A stretch of 64,000 nucleotides of DNA from an uncultured Steroidobacter sp. (GCA_937864115.1 CALMII010000020.1:186001-250000); one strand, 5' to 3'. Counted from the stretch's first letter, positions 50,909 to 60,807 are shown. Notes: generated from the sequence alone by a model not told the origin. Numbers and translations are program-made.

Positions 50909-51253
50909 ATGCATTCGCGCTCATCGTTCTGTCGGCTCGCTGCGGTGGCGTCTTTCCTTGCGTTGTCCGCCTGCCAGGTCGCGCCCGTCTCCACGCTCCC
51001 TGAATCGTCCCTGCGCCTGCTCCATTCGCAGGCCATCGAACTGCCGAAGGATTGCCGCGCCACCGGCAGCGTCGTCGTCGATTTCACCGTGCTGGAAAGC
51101 GGTCAGACCGACGACATCCGCGCGGGCGATGCGCCCGAATGCCTACAACAGGCACTGACCGCCTGGGTGGCATCCTTCCGTTACGCGCCGATCGGCCAGC
51201 GTTCGCCGGCCACCGTGGAATGGCTGCTCGTGGAAGCCAGCAAGGGATCCTGA
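50909..51253 (+). CDS. Small lipoprotein with TonB C-terminal-like domain
   Basis: 114 aa. A lipobox LSAC places the lipidated Cys at 22 after a basic and hydrophobic signal. The mature part (SVVVDFTVLESGQTDDIRAGDAPECLQQALTAWVASFRYAP) resembles the TonB-C fold, with the strand-turn-helix pattern of energy transducers. GGAGG lies 9 bases before the ATG at 50909; an in-frame ATG at 50891 is poorer. Probably an envelope protein of unknown role. Confidence 0.65.
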   Translation: MHSRSSFCRLAAVASFLALSACQVAPVSTLPESSLRLLHSQAIELPKDCRATGSVVVDFTVLESGQTDDIRAGDAPECLQQALTAWVASFRYAPIGQRSPATVEWLLVEASKGS

Positions 51254-51326
51254 AATCCCGTTGCTGCAACCCTGTGGCGCACGACGACGTCCAAGACGTC
51301 AGTCGAGGTGCTGATGGAATGAACGC

Positions 51327-52673
51327 GTGAAGAAGAAGATTTTTCTGGGTCTGCTCGGGCTGTTGATCGTTGCGGGCGCAATCTATGGGTGGACGAATCG
51401 TCCCGAGCCCGCAGACACACGCTACAGCGGCGCGTATGTACTCGACGATGGCCTGTTCGTGTTCGTCACGCCGCGCGAAGGCGAAGTCCTGCGTTTTCGC
51501 ACCATGGCGGGCGAGACCGGCGCGTTGTGGCCGGCGGGCAAGGATCGCTTCGAAGGTGGCCGCGGCTGGGCGGAACGCGAGCCCGCCTATCACACCTTCA
51601 CGTTCGAGAGGGATGCGCAGGGACATCCCGCTGCATTGACCTGGACGCAGCACGGCATCGAACCGCGTCGTGCGACGCGCGTGCCACTTGGCGAAACCAT
51701 CGCGACGTTCCCCAGCGGCGAGCTGACTTTGCGCGGCAAGCTGGTGATGCCGGCGACGGCGTGTCCCTGTCCGTCGGTCGTGGTCGTGCACGGCTCGGAG
51801 GATTACAGCGCGGTCGACTACTACGCCGAGCCCTACGTCTACGCCGCGAACGGCTTCGCCACGCTGGTGTTCGACAAGCGCGGCACGGGCGAATCCACCG
51901 GCAGGTACTCGCAGAATTTCCGCGCGCTGGCTGGCGATGTCCTCGCTGCCGTGAAATGGCTGCGCGACCAGCCCGGCATCGACGCCCATCGCGTCCATCT
52001 GGCCGGCTTCAGCCAGGGCGGCTGGATCGCGCCGCTGGCGGCTGCGCGCGATTCGAACATCAAGAGCGTACTGATCGGTTACGGCCCGATGGTGCCGGTG
52101 ACCGGCGAGGATCGCTGGGGCTATGTCTACGCCCTGCAGCAGAAGGGATTCGGTGACGATGCAATTGCCAAAGCCGACCGCATCAACGACGTCATCTCCG
52201 ACATCTTCGATCGCGGCGCGAATCGCTGGGGCGAACTGAAGCAGATGCTGCAGGAATCCCGCGGTGAACCCTGGTTCGAAGCCGTGAAGGGCAGCGATTC
52301 GGCGCTCGGCTATGCCGCGGACACGAAGATGCCGCTGTGGATGGTGCGGCTGTATCTGTGGTGGAAGATCGGCCGCGAGAGTCCGCCGTTCATCGATCGC
52401 CTGTATGACCCGGTGCCGACGCTCGCCGCGCTCAAGTCGCCGAGCTACTGGATTTTCGGCGGCGCCGATTCGAGCATGCCGACCGACTGGACCATCGAAG
52501 CGCTGGAGAAACTGCAGAAGCGCGGTAGACCGATCGACTACTTCGTCTATCCGGAAGCCGATCACGGCATCCTGCGGTTCGAGACCGACAAGGACGGCTC
52601 GCGCAAGGTGCTGGGATACGAACCGGATTACTACCGGCGGCAGATCGACTGGCTGAAGCGCTCGGACCTGTAA
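51327..52673 (+). CDS. Membrane-anchored alpha/beta hydrolase (dienelactone/acyl-peptidase-like)
   Basis: 448 aa, GTG start. One N-terminal hydrophobic helix (MKKKIFLGLLGLLIVAGAIYG) works as a signal anchor or signal peptide. An N-terminal beta domain of about 130 residues is followed by the hydrolase with the oxyanion VVVHGSEDYSAVDYY, nucleophile in AGFSQGGW, an Asp in FGGADSSMPTDW and His in EADHGILRF. Substrate unknown; peptidase S9-like or esterase activity is likely. Confidence 0.8.
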   Translation: MKKKIFLGLLGLLIVAGAIYGWTNRPEPADTRYSGAYVLDDGLFVFVTPREGEVLRFRTMAGETGALWPAGKDRFEGGRGWAEREPAYHTFTFERDAQGHPAALTWTQHGIEPRRATRVPLGETIATFPSGELTLRGKLVMPATACPCPSVVVVHGSEDYSAVDYYAEPYVYAANGFATLVFDKRGTGESTGRYSQNFRALAGDVLAAVKWLRDQPGIDAHRVHLAGFSQGGWIAPLAAARDSNIKSVLIGYGPMVPVTGEDRWGYVYALQQKGFGDDAIAKADRINDVISDIFDRGANRWGELKQMLQESRGEPWFEAVKGSDSALGYAADTKMPLWMVRLYLWWKIGRESPPFIDRLYDPVPTLAALKSPSYWIFGGADSSMPTDWTIEALEKLQKRGRPIDYFVYPEADHGILRFETDKDGSRKVLGYEPDYYRRQIDWLKRSDL

Positions 52674-52720
52674 TACGGCTGTAGTGCCGGTTCGGCTACG
52701 CTTGCTGCTTTGCCGACGCG

Positions 52721-52827
52721 CCCCCTCCCTGGCCCTCCCCCGCTTCGCGGAGGAGGGAATCCAGAAACCCGACGGCCTGATGGTGCGTCCCTTCCTCCGC
52801 GAAGCGGGGGAAGGACAGGATGGGGGT
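52721..52827. repeat. R2 palindrome upstream of the PhoX-like gene
   Basis: Arms CCCCGCTTCGCGGAGGAGGG (about 52737) and CCTTCCTCCGCGAAGCGGGG (about 52790) are complementary, here in the opposite order to the 6245 copy. Unlike that copy it lies between two genes on the same strand. Confidence 0.8.
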
Positions 52828-52853
52828 CTTGCGTTTCGTTCTACGCAATCCGC

Positions 52854-54866
52854 ATGGACATCATGACCGCCACTTCCTTCCGTGAACTTCTCGAACAACG
52901 ACTGTCGCGTCGCCAGGTACTGAGCGCCGGCATTGCGCTCGCAGCAATGCCATCGCTGCTGCGAGCGGATGCGACGCGTACTGCGCGGCTCGGCTTTGCG
53001 CCGATCGCCGGCAGCACCGGCGACGAGATCCTGCTGCCCCCCGGCTACACCTACGACGTGGTCGCGCGCTGGGGCGAGAGCCTGTTCCCGAACGTTCCCG
53101 ATCTCGATGCCGCGAAGCTGTCGCAGGGCGCGCTGTTCGAGGCGAACGCCGCCGAGTTGCAGCGCTCGCGCTTCGGCCAGAATTGCGACGCCATCCATTT
53201 CTTCCCGCTCGAACCGCACGGCCAGCGCGGCATCCTGTGCGTCAACAACGAATACACCGACGAAGCATTGATGTACCCCGGCCATCCGGGTTTCGCCGGC
53301 GCCGTGAGCGGGCTCGCGCGCGAGTATGTGCGCAGGCATCCGCAGACCGTGAACGTCTCCATGGCGGCCACGGGCGTGTCCGTCGTCGAGGTCGTCTGCG
53401 AGAAGGGTCGCTGGCGCATGGTGAAGGACTCACGCTTCAATCGCCGCATCACCGCGGACTCGCCGATGGAGCTGCAGGGGCCGGCGCGCGGCGATGCGCT
53501 GATGCGCACGGGTGCGGATCGCGACGGCGTGCTGGCGCTCGGCACCTTCGGCAACTGCGCCGGCGGCGAAACGCCCTGGGGCACGTATCTCACCGCCGAG
53601 GAAAACATCCAGGACTATTTCGGCAATCTGGATGGCCTGAAGGCGCGCGCGGACGTCGATCCGCGCATCGTCGATGCGCATCGTTCCTGGCGCATGTGGA
53701 AGCGGCATTCGCTGTACGGCTGGGAGAACGTGCATGCGCGTTTCGATGTCGCGCAGGAGCCGTGCGAGCCGTTCCGCTTCGGCTGGATCGTCGAGATCGA
53801 TCCGCGCGATCCGCAGCGCGCGCCGATCAAGCGCACCGCGCTCGGCCGTTTCGCGCACGAAGGCGCCAGCCCGGTGATCGCGCCGGATGGCCGCGTCGCC
53901 GTCTACATGGGCGACGACGACAAGTTCGAATACGTCTACAAATTCATTTCCAGCAGCCGCTTCGATGCGAAGAATCCTGCGGCGAATCGCGAACTGCTGG
54001 GCGCCGGCACGCTGCACGTCGCGCGGTTCGATGCCAGCGGCCGCGGCCAGTGGCTGCCGCTCGTGTACGACGAGAAGGGTCCGATGAATGCCGCCGCCGG
54101 TTTCCGCAACCAGGCCGAAGTGCTCATCAAGGCGCGCGCCGCGGCGCATCTGCTCGGCGCGACGCCGATGGATCGTCCGGAAGACGTCGAGGCGAACCCG
54201 ACCTCGGGTCGCATCTACATCGCCTGCACGCGCAACGATTCGCGCACCGGCGAATCCGCATTGCGACCGTACTCGGGGCGTGAGATCGACGTGGGCCCGA
54301 ACGCGGCCAATCCGCGCGGCCGCAACGAGTACGGCCACATCATCGAGATCCGCGAGGCTGGTGACGATCACACCGCGCTCGAGTTCAGCTGGGAAGTGTT
54401 CATCCTCGCGGGCGATCCGCAGCGCGGCCGGCTGATCACCGACGTCGCGGACCTGCAGCCGGGCAAGGTGCAGTCCGCCGATACGTACTACGCGGGTTAT
54501 GCGAAGGCCGCCGATCTCAGTCCCATCGGTTCCCCCGACAACATCGGCTTCGACACCACCGGCAATCTCTGGATCGTCACCGACGGCACGCAGCCCCGCG
54601 ACGCCAACGACGGTTGCTGGGCCTGTCCGACCACGGGTCCCGAGCGCGGCAAACTGCAGCAGTTCATGAGCGGCCCGGTCGGCGCGGAAATCTGCGGTGT
54701 GCAGTTCACGCCCGACAACAGGACGCTGTTCTTCAGCATCCAGCATCCGGGCGAAGGCGGCAGCGTCGATTCACCGAAGAGTCACTGGCCCGACGGTGGC
54801 ACGAGTCAGCCACGGGCGAGCGTGATCGCTGTGCGCAGGACGGATGGTGGGGTGGTCGGGAGTTGA
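52854..54866 (+). CDS. PhoX-type phosphatase family protein (DUF839)
   Basis: 670 aa. A Tat signal with SRRQVLSAG near 18-26 precedes the mature beta-propeller. PhoX family segments include GxEINDxGRVAVYxGDDxxxEYVYKFIS, and conserved Asp/Glu residues such as CVNNEYTDE and TAEENIQDYF. PhoX enzymes need Fe and Ca for phosphatase activity in the periplasm. Here the identity of the metal ligands was not fully checked, and the nearest role is inferred. ATG 52854 or 52863 are both possible starts. Confidence 0.82.
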   Translation: MDIMTATSFRELLEQRLSRRQVLSAGIALAAMPSLLRADATRTARLGFAPIAGSTGDEILLPPGYTYDVVARWGESLFPNVPDLDAAKLSQGALFEANAAELQRSRFGQNCDAIHFFPLEPHGQRGILCVNNEYTDEALMYPGHPGFAGAVSGLAREYVRRHPQTVNVSMAATGVSVVEVVCEKGRWRMVKDSRFNRRITADSPMELQGPARGDALMRTGADRDGVLALGTFGNCAGGETPWGTYLTAEENIQDYFGNLDGLKARADVDPRIVDAHRSWRMWKRHSLYGWENVHARFDVAQEPCEPFRFGWIVEIDPRDPQRAPIKRTALGRFAHEGASPVIAPDGRVAVYMGDDDKFEYVYKFISSSRFDAKNPAANRELLGAGTLHVARFDASGRGQWLPLVYDEKGPMNAAAGFRNQAEVLIKARAAAHLLGATPMDRPEDVEANPTSGRIYIACTRNDSRTGESALRPYSGREIDVGPNAANPRGRNEYGHIIEIREAGDDHTALEFSWEVFILAGDPQRGRLITDVADLQPGKVQSADTYYAGYAKAADLSPIGSPDNIGFDTTGNLWIVTDGTQPRDANDGCWACPTTGPERGKLQQFMSGPVGAEICGVQFTPDNRTLFFSIQHPGEGGSVDSPKSHWPDGGTSQPRASVIAVRRTDGGVVGS

Positions 54867-54884
54867 GGCGTGAGCTTTCTCTTC

Positions 54885-54946
54885 CTGTGGGGCCGGCTTC
54901 AGCCGGCCTCTTCAAGTGCAAAGGCCGGCTGAAGCCGGCCCCACAG
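54885..54946. repeat. R1 palindromic repeat, X-X copy at convergent junction
   Basis: Two X modules in inverted order (CTGTGGGGCCGGCTTCAGCC, then GGCCGGCTGAAGCCGGCC-CCACAG) with no Y module. It lies between the PhoX-like stop and the FAD oxidase stop. Confidence 0.85.
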
Positions 54947-54961
54947 AAGAACTCTCTCCTC

Positions 54962-56392
54962 TTACAGCACCTTCCCCGGATTCATGATCCCCTTCGGATC
55001 CAGCGCCTGCTTGATCGATTTCATGACCGACAGCGCCACCGGGTTCTTGTAACGCTGCAGTTCGCCGCGCTTGAGCTGGCCGATGCCGTGTTCGGCGCTG
55101 AAGCTGCCGCCGTAGCGGGCGACGAGATCGTGCATGGCGCGATTGATGCGCGCGGCCAGCGCTTCGAACGAGGCCGCATCGCCCTGCAGCGGCTGGCTGG
55201 CATTGAAGTGCAGGTTGCCGTCGCCGAGATGGCCGTAGGCGACGATGCGTGCGGACGGCGCGATCTGCTGGATGGCGGCCGAACCTTCGACGATGAAGCG
55301 CGGCAGTTCGCTGCTGCTCACGGAGATGTCGTGCTTGATGCTGGCGCCTTCGCGGCGCTGCGCTTCGGGAATGGTTTCACGCAGCCGCCAGAATTTTTCG
55401 CGCTGGGCGTCGCTTTCGGCGATGACGGCGTTCGCGATCAGGCCCTGGTCCATGGCGCCGGCCAGTTCCGCCTCGACGCCTGCGCGCAGTCCGGTGTCGA
55501 GGCCGCCGCTGCCGATTTCCATGAGCACGTACCAGTGATGCGGTTCGTCGAACGGATCGGTGGTCTGGGCGATGTGCTTGAACACCATGTCGAGTGCGAT
55601 GCGCGGCATCAGTTCGAAGGTGCTGACGCAATCGCAGCTCGCGCGGCGCAATCGCGACAGCAGCGTGACCGCCGCCTGCGGTTCGGGAATCGCGAGAATG
55701 GCCGTCACGACGCTCGCCGGTCGCGAAAAGAGTTTGCACGCGGCGGCCGTGATGATGCCGAGCGTGCCTTCCGCGCCGATGAACAGGTCGCGCAGGTCGT
55801 AACCGGTGTTGTCCTTGCGCAGGGAACTCAGGCCATCGAGGATGCGGCCGTCGGGCAGCACGACTTCGAGGCCGAGGATCAGGTCGCGCATCATGCCGTA
55901 GCGAAGCACGGCGGTGCCGCCGGCATTGGTCGAAAGATTGCCGCCGATCTGGCAGGAGCCTTCCGACCCCAGGCTCAGCGGGAACAGCCGATCGACTTCG
56001 CTCGCGGCGGCCTGCGCCTGGGCCAGCACGCAGCCGGCTTCCACGACCATCGTGTAGTTGAGCGGATCGACGGCGCGTACGCGGCGCATGCGTTCCATGG
56101 AGACGACGATCTGCGAACCGTCGGCGCTGGGCGTCGCACCGCCGCAGTAGCTGGTATTGCCGCCGACCGGGACCACGCCGATGCCGGACTCGTGACATAA
56201 CCGCAGGATGGCCGCGACCTGCTCCGTGCTGTCCGGCCGCAGCACCAGCGACGTCGCGCCGCGATACAGCTTGCGATGGTCGACCGTGAACGGCGCGAGG
56301 TCGTCCGGCTGGTCGAAGAAACCCTGCGGGCCGACGATCGCCCGCAGGCGATCCAGTACCTCGACGGCGGGAGCGGTGTGGGTCGCGGTCAT
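54962..56392 (-). CDS. FAD-linked oxidase, glycolate/D-2-hydroxyacid dehydrogenase type
   Basis: 476 aa. The PCMH FAD-binding domain has PVGGNTSYCGGATP and SLGSEGSCQIGGNLSTNAGG. The C-terminal FAD-oxidase domain contains GHLGDGNLHFN and ends EHGIGQLKRGELQRYKNPVALSVMKSIKQALDPKGIMNPGKVL-type family ending. It oxidises a D-2-hydroxyacid (glycolate, D-lactate or D-2-hydroxyglutarate); the last group is most similar in layout. Cytoplasmic. Confidence 0.88.
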   Translation of the reverse strand: MTATHTAPAVEVLDRLRAIVGPQGFFDQPDDLAPFTVDHRKLYRGATSLVLRPDSTEQVAAILRLCHESGIGVVPVGGNTSYCGGATPSADGSQIVVSMERMRRVRAVDPLNYTMVVEAGCVLAQAQAAASEVDRLFPLSLGSEGSCQIGGNLSTNAGGTAVLRYGMMRDLILGLEVVLPDGRILDGLSSLRKDNTGYDLRDLFIGAEGTLGIITAAACKLFSRPASVVTAILAIPEPQAAVTLLSRLRRASCDCVSTFELMPRIALDMVFKHIAQTTDPFDEPHHWYVLMEIGSGGLDTGLRAGVEAELAGAMDQGLIANAVIAESDAQREKFWRLRETIPEAQRREGASIKHDISVSSSELPRFIVEGSAAIQQIAPSARIVAYGHLGDGNLHFNASQPLQGDAASFEALAARINRAMHDLVARYGGSFSAEHGIGQLKRGELQRYKNPVALSVMKSIKQALDPKGIMNPGKVL

Positions 56393-56489
56393 GGCCGGAT
56401 TCTAGTCGTGCCGCTGCGCGGGCGTGTCGTGGTTCTCACCAGCTCGGTCCCGCGCGGCTAGAATGCGCGCGAGTCAGGGAGGAAAGCCC

Positions 56490-57230
56490 ATGCCGTTTTT
56501 CATCGCTTCGGTGGTGCTGCAGGTGGCGCTGGTGGTCCACGTGCTGAAGACCGGCCGCAACACGTTCTGGATCTGGATCCTGGTGCTCATGCCGGTCGCC
56601 GGGCCGATTGCCTATCTGCTCGTCGAAGTCCTGCCCGAGGTGATGGGCGGCCGCCGTGCGCGTCGGGCGATCTCGAGCGTGCGCAAGACCATCGATCCCG
56701 ATCGCGACCTGCGTCAGGCGCACATCAATGCACGACTGACCAACAGCATCGATGCCAAGCGCAAGCTGGCCGAAGAGCAGCTGGCCTCGGGCCAGATCGA
56801 AGACGCCATCACGAGCTTCCGCGCCGCACTTACGGGACTCTATGAACACGATCCCCACACGATGCTGGGCCTGGCGCGCGCCCAGTTCGCCGCCGACCGT
56901 CCCGCCGAAGCGCGCCAGACACTGGATGCACTGATCGCCAGCAATCCGCAGTTCCGCTCCATCGACGGCCACATCCTTTATGCGCGCTCGCTGGAAGGCG
57001 AGGGCAATCTCGAAAAGGCTGCGGAGGAATACGAGGCGCTGGTCGGCTACGACGCCGGCGCGGAAGCGCGCTATCGCCAGGCCATGCTGCTGAAGCAGAT
57101 GGGCGAGACCGCGCGATCATACGAGCTGTTGCGCAAGCTGGTGGAAGACGCGGAGCTGACGTCGCGCTATGCGCGCCAGCTGCAGAAGGAATGGCTGGAT
57201 CTGGCGCGGCGCGAACTCAAGGGCGAGTGA
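56490..57230 (+). CDS. TPR-containing membrane protein
   Basis: 246 aa. Two N-terminal hydrophobic segments (about 2-18 and 27-46: FFIASVVLQVALVVHVLK, FWIWILVLMPVAGPIAYLLVEVLPE) resemble a PLDc_N-type anchor. TPR-like helices at about 85-230 have the LxxxLxxxGxxxxAxxxYxxAL pattern. The start at 56490 has AGGGAGGA; the longer frame from 56424 is rejected. Its stop overlaps the convergent gene by 14 bases. Function unknown. Confidence 0.82.
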   Translation: MPFFIASVVLQVALVVHVLKTGRNTFWIWILVLMPVAGPIAYLLVEVLPEVMGGRRARRAISSVRKTIDPDRDLRQAHINARLTNSIDAKRKLAEEQLASGQIEDAITSFRAALTGLYEHDPHTMLGLARAQFAADRPAEARQTLDALIASNPQFRSIDGHILYARSLEGEGNLEKAAEEYEALVGYDAGAEARYRQAMLLKQMGETARSYELLRKLVEDAELTSRYARQLQKEWLDLARRELKGE

Positions 57231-57672
57231 CGGGCGGATTCTCCGCAAGCCACTGCGCGTATTCCGCCGGTTCGATGCGCCACGTACCGCTGACCTTCGC
57301 CCCGCTCAGCTCGCAGGCGACATGCTCCGTCACATCGTTCGTCCGGGCGATTCCCGCCAGCAGCCGCTGACCGTCTTCCGTCGTCGCATCGATCTGCATC
57401 TGGAACGTCGCCTGCAGCGGCACCACCCGCGCATCGAGCAGCGCCTTCTGGCAGAACAGTGCCGGACACAGCTGCCGCGCCTCGTCCGAGTCGGGCGAAT
57501 CGCAGCCCTTCACGACGATCGCCTTCTCGGTGCGCAGCAGCCCGGGTTCCTTGAGCGAGTCGAGCAGCGAGAACAGGCCCCACAGGCACAGGGCAGCGAC
57601 GCCGGTGAAGATGCCGAGGCGGATGGGCAGCACGGTCAGTGAGTTCGCAACGTCATTTCGCGAGCGTAGCAA
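57217..57672 (-). CDS. Hypothetical membrane-anchored protein
   Basis: 151 aa. One N-terminal hydrophobic helix (about 15-42, LGIFTGVAALCLWGLFSLL) then a periplasmic domain of about 110 residues with four cysteines (KGCDSPD, QLCPALFC, VACELSG) that could form disulfides. No family recognised. It ends tail-to-tail inside the TPR gene, so the two transcripts overlap. Confidence 0.6.
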   Translation of the reverse strand: MLRSRNDVANSLTVLPIRLGIFTGVAALCLWGLFSLLDSLKEPGLLRTEKAIVVKGCDSPDSDEARQLCPALFCQKALLDARVVPLQATFQMQIDATTEDGQRLLAGIARTNDVTEHVACELSGAKVSGTWRIEPAEYAQWLAENPPVTRP

Positions 57673-57686
57673 GAACTCGGAAAAGC

Positions 57687-57774
57687 ATTGGCCGCAAAAA
57701 GCGCAAAAGGCGCAAAGTCAGAAGGGCAGATTCATTTCTGACCTTTGCGCTTTTTGCGCCTTTTGCGGCCATTC
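57687..57774. repeat. R3 palindrome, second copy
   Basis: GGCCGCAAAAAGCGCAAAAG, then GCGCAAAG.. faces CTTTGCGCTTTTTGCGCC, then TTTTGCGGCC. The two arms carry the AAAAAGCGC and AAAAGGCGC units in swapped order, so pairing is imperfect in one register and better in another. Located before the htpX terminator. Confidence 0.85.
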
Positions 57775-57782
57775 ATTCCTGA

Positions 57783-57822
57783 AAACAAAAAAGCCCGGGT
57801 TCAGTTGCCTGAACCCGGGCTC
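57783..57822 (-). terminator. Terminator of htpX
   Basis: Read on the minus strand: stem GAGCCCGGGTTCAG / CTGAACCCGGGC around a short loop, then CTTTTTTGTTTTC. Stem of about 12 bases with a clear T-run. It begins 23 bases after the htpX stop. Confidence 0.92.
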
Positions 57823-57844
57823 ATTGCAAAACGATGGTGATCGA

Positions 57845-58726
57845 TCAGGTCGCGCTGCGCAGCGCCGCGATGCGCTCTTCCAGCGGCGGGTGCGTCATGA
57901 ACAGACGCTTCAGGCCGTGGCCGAGCGTGCCGCTGATGCCGAAGGCCGCCATCTTGTCCGGCAGCGGATGGGGATGCGCCTGCTGCAGGCGCTGGAGCGC
58001 ACCGATCATCGACTGCCGGCCGGCGAGGTTTGCGCCGCCCGCGTCGGCGCGGAACTCACGCTGACGCGAGAACCACATGACGATCATGCTGGCGAGGACG
58101 CCCAGCACCAGCTGCGCAATGATGGTCGTGATCATGAAAGCCGGACCATGGCCGCGTTCGGTCTTGAAGACCACGCGGTCGACCACGTAGCCGACGACGC
58201 GCGACAGGAAGATCACGAACGTGTTCACCACGCCCTGGATCAGGGTCAGCGTCACCATGTCGCCGTTGGCGACGTGGCTGACTTCATGCCCGAGCACGGC
58301 TTCGGCTTCCTGGCGCGACATGCCGCGCAACAGGCCGGTGCTGACCGCGACCAGCGCGTGGTTGCGGCGGGCGCCGGTGGCGAAGGCGTTCATGTCCGGC
58401 GAATCGAACACGCCGACTTCCGGCATGCCGATGCCGGCCGCCTGGGCCTGGCGGCGCACGGTGTCGACCAGCCACTGCTCATCGGCCGTGCGCGGCTGTT
58501 CGATGACCTGCACGCCCATGGAGCGCTTGGCGGTCCACTTGGAGATGGCCAGCGAGATCAGCGAACCGGCGAAACCCAGGACGGCGGAAAAGACCAGCAG
58601 GTTGCCGATGTCGAGCCCGGTGCCCTGTTCATCGAGGATGCGGTCGACCCCGAGCAGGCGCAGCGTGACGCTGAGCACCAGCAGGATGGCGATGTTGGTG
58701 GCGAGGAACAGGAAAATTCGTTTCAT
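57845..58726 (-). CDS. htpX: Heat-shock membrane zinc protease HtpX
   Basis: 293 aa, normal for HtpX. Four hydrophobic helices (about 4-26, 38-60, 160-185, 195-215). Zinc site H147-E-x2-H151 in [13 protein letters not shown], with a third ligand Glu in [10 protein letters not shown]. It degrades misfolded inner-membrane proteins together with FtsH. It ends with a strong terminator and is preceded by an R1 repeat. Confidence 0.96.
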   Translation of the reverse strand: MKRIFLFLATNIAILLVLSVTLRLLGVDRILDEQGTGLDIGNLLVFSAVLGFAGSLISLAISKWTAKRSMGVQVIEQPRTADEQWLVDTVRRQAQAAGIGMPEVGVFDSPDMNAFATGARRNHALVAVSTGLLRGMSRQEAEAVLGHEVSHVANGDMVTLTLIQGVVNTFVIFLSRVVGYVVDRVVFKTERGHGPAFMITTIIAQLVLGVLASMIVMWFSRQREFRADAGGANLAGRQSMIGALQRLQQAHPHPLPDKMAAFGISGTLGHGLKRLFMTHPPLEERIAALRSAT

Positions 58727-58834
58727 TCGGGACCCCTGCGGTTCGTTCCGCCGAGAAGGCGGATTGCTGGATGCATGTGGGGGATCAGGAGGCGGGTTTC
58801 AAGCGGGAGGCGCGACCGGGGCACTTCCGCTCTT

Positions 58835-58902
58835 CTGTAGGTCAGGCTGTAGGTCAGGCTTCAGCCTGACTCCTCAGAGGCCGGCTGAAGCCGGCCCCAC
58901 AG
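58835..58902. repeat. R1 palindromic repeat with duplicated Y start
   Basis: CTGTAGGTCAGG occurs twice in tandem (12-base duplication, 58835-58858), then the Y palindrome and the X module GGCCGGCTGAAGCCGGCC-CCACAG. The duplicated start is a visible slippage or conversion event. Confidence 0.85.
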
Positions 58903-58910
58903 TCGGAAAA

Positions 58911-59255
58911 TCAGTTGTCGTCGCGATCGCTGTAGTCGTCGTCCATGTCTTCGTCGTCTTCGTCGTCCCAGTCGTCGTCCTCGTCGTCATCCCAGTCGTC
59001 GTCATCCTCGTCTTCGTCGTCGAGGTCTTCTTCTTCGCCCTCTTCGGCGGAGTCGCTGGCCCAGCCTTCGGGCTCGGTGGTGCGCTCCAGGTCGAGTTCA
59101 TGCCAGGTATCGAGATCGATTTCTTCGATGTCGCCGTTCTCGAACTGGATCTCGACGAGCTCCGCATCCGGATCGACGGACAACACCAGGAAGATCTCGT
59201 TCTCTTCGAGATCCTCGAACCACTGCCCCTTGACCGGGTCGTAGTCTCTACCCAC
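58911..59255 (-). CDS. Small protein with acidic tail (DUF6763-like)
   Basis: 114 aa with GTG start at 59255 and GAGGTG just before it. Residues 1-55 form a compact beta-type domain (RDYDPVKGQWFED..EIQFENGDIEEIDLDTWHEL) as in small SH3-like/DUF6763 proteins. The rest is almost entirely Asp/Glu (about 65-114), with Trp-Asp-Asp repeats. Acidic tails of this sort occur in RNA- or ribosome-associated factors, but the role is unknown. Confidence 0.72.
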   Translation of the reverse strand: MGRDYDPVKGQWFEDLEENEIFLVLSVDPDAELVEIQFENGDIEEIDLDTWHELDLERTTEPEGWASDSAEEGEEEDLDDEDEDDDDWDDDEDDDWDDEDDEDMDDDYSDRDDN

Positions 59256-59636
59256 GTGACACCTCAAAACGACGACAGGAATGGATTGCCCGCAGGACGC
59301 GCCCAGAACGCGTCATGGCCGTAGCGGCCGGCGGTCCGGATATTAGGGGGTCCGGCCCGTGACAGGCAACAGAGTGGATACGTGGTGCCGGTCATACATT
59401 TCGATCCGGATGCATCGCTGCGCGCGCGTCCATGGCGGCGCACAGCCTTCTGTTAGACTGCCGCGCGCCGCCAAAAAACCGACGTTGGTCCGCGACGACG
59501 CGGCCAATGCACGCGTCAGGTCGAGGGCATCGCCGCGCGGCATTCATCCGTGTGATTTTTGCCGCAAACGGCCACCCGGACGATCGCGGATACCTTACGA
59601 ACATCGAAACGCCAGCTACCTGCATCTTTCAGCGCC
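59256..59636 (+). other. Intergenic region before proB
   Basis: 381 bases with no coding sequence supported. The part nearest 59256 is the leader of the acidic-tail gene. A TTAGACT element at 59452-59459 could be a -10 for proB, but no -35 was found. In-frame codons upstream of proB (from 59559) do not resemble ProB. Confidence 0.35.
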
Positions 59637-60785
59637 ATGACAGTGAAGGAACGCAAGACAGCGTCCGGGCCGCTTGCCCGGGCGAGACGCGTGGTGATCA
59701 AGATCGGTTCCGCGTTGCTGGTGGAAGCGGCGAGCGGCCGTCTCAATCGCGCGTGGCTCGAGACGCTCGCGGCGGACGTGGCGGCACTGCGCGAGCGCGG
59801 TCAGGACGTCTTGCTGGTGTCCTCGGGCGCCATCGCCCTCGGTCGTCGTCACCTCGGGCTGGAACCCGGCAAGCTGAAACTGGAGGAGAGCCAGGCCGCG
59901 GCGGCCGTCGGCCAGATCCGTCTGGCGCATGCATGGAAGGACGTTCTCGAAGCCCACGGCCTGACGGTGGCACAGATCCTGCTGACGTTCGGTGACACCG
60001 AGGAGCGCCGCCGCTATCTGAATGCGCGCAGCACCCTCGCCACGCTGCTCGGGCTCGGCGCCATTCCGGTGATCAACGAGAACGACACGGTCGCAACGTC
60101 CGAGATCCGTTACGGCGACAACGACCGGCTCGCGGCGCGGGTGGCGCAGATGATGAGCGCCGACTGTCTGGTGCTGCTGTCCGACGTCGACGGTCTCTAT
60201 ACCGCCGATCCCACGCGCGATCCGTCGGCGACTTTCATTCCCGAAGTCCGGAAGATCACGCCCGACATCGAAAGGATGGCGGGCGGCGCCGCCTCGGCGG
60301 TCGGTTCCGGCGGCATGGCCACCAAGATCGCTGCGGCGAAGATCGCGGTCACTGCCGGCTGTCACATGTGCGTCGCGGCGGGACGGGAAATGCACCCGCT
60401 GCGTCGGATCGAATCGGGTGCGCGCTGCAGCTGGTTCTATCCCTCCGCCAGTCCCGCGACGGTACGCAAGCAATGGATCGCCGGCACGCTCAAGGCGGCG
60501 GGCGAGCTGACCGTCGATGCCGGCGCTGCCGCGGCCCTGCGACGGGGCAAGAGCCTGCTGCCGGCAGGCGTGGTCCGGGTCGCAGGCCGGTTCGAGCGCG
60601 GCGATGCGCTGGTGGTGCGCGATGTCGAGGGACTGGAAATCGCCCGCGGCCTGTCGGCGTATTCCAGCGCCGATGCCGAACGACTGCGCGGCCGCAAGTC
60701 GGCCGAGATCGAAGCGCTGCTGGGCTTTCGCGGTCGCGACGAGATCATTCATCGCGACGATCTGGTCATCACCGTCGAGGCCTGA
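59637..60785 (+). CDS. proB: Glutamate 5-kinase
   Basis: 382 aa. First step of proline synthesis from glutamate. The amino-acid kinase domain has [48 protein letters not shown] and [17 protein letters not shown] domain (about 285-365) follows, as in E. coli ProB. The catalytic Asp-Asn region and feedback-site segments look normal. No proA lies beside it in the window. The short start [11 protein letters not shown] is chosen because family similarity begins there. Confidence 0.95.
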   Translation: MTVKERKTASGPLARARRVVIKIGSALLVEAASGRLNRAWLETLAADVAALRERGQDVLLVSSGAIALGRRHLGLEPGKLKLEESQAAAAVGQIRLAHAWKDVLEAHGLTVAQILLTFGDTEERRRYLNARSTLATLLGLGAIPVINENDTVATSEIRYGDNDRLAARVAQMMSADCLVLLSDVDGLYTADPTRDPSATFIPEVRKITPDIERMAGGAASAVGSGGMATKIAAAKIAVTAGCHMCVAAGREMHPLRRIESGARCSWFYPSASPATVRKQWIAGTLKAAGELTVDAGAAAALRRGKSLLPAGVVRVAGRFERGDALVVRDVEGLEIARGLSAYSSADAERLRGRKSAEIEALLGFRGRDEIIHRDDLVITVEA

Positions 60786-60807
60786 CGGCCCGAAGGACCA
60801 GCACCGC

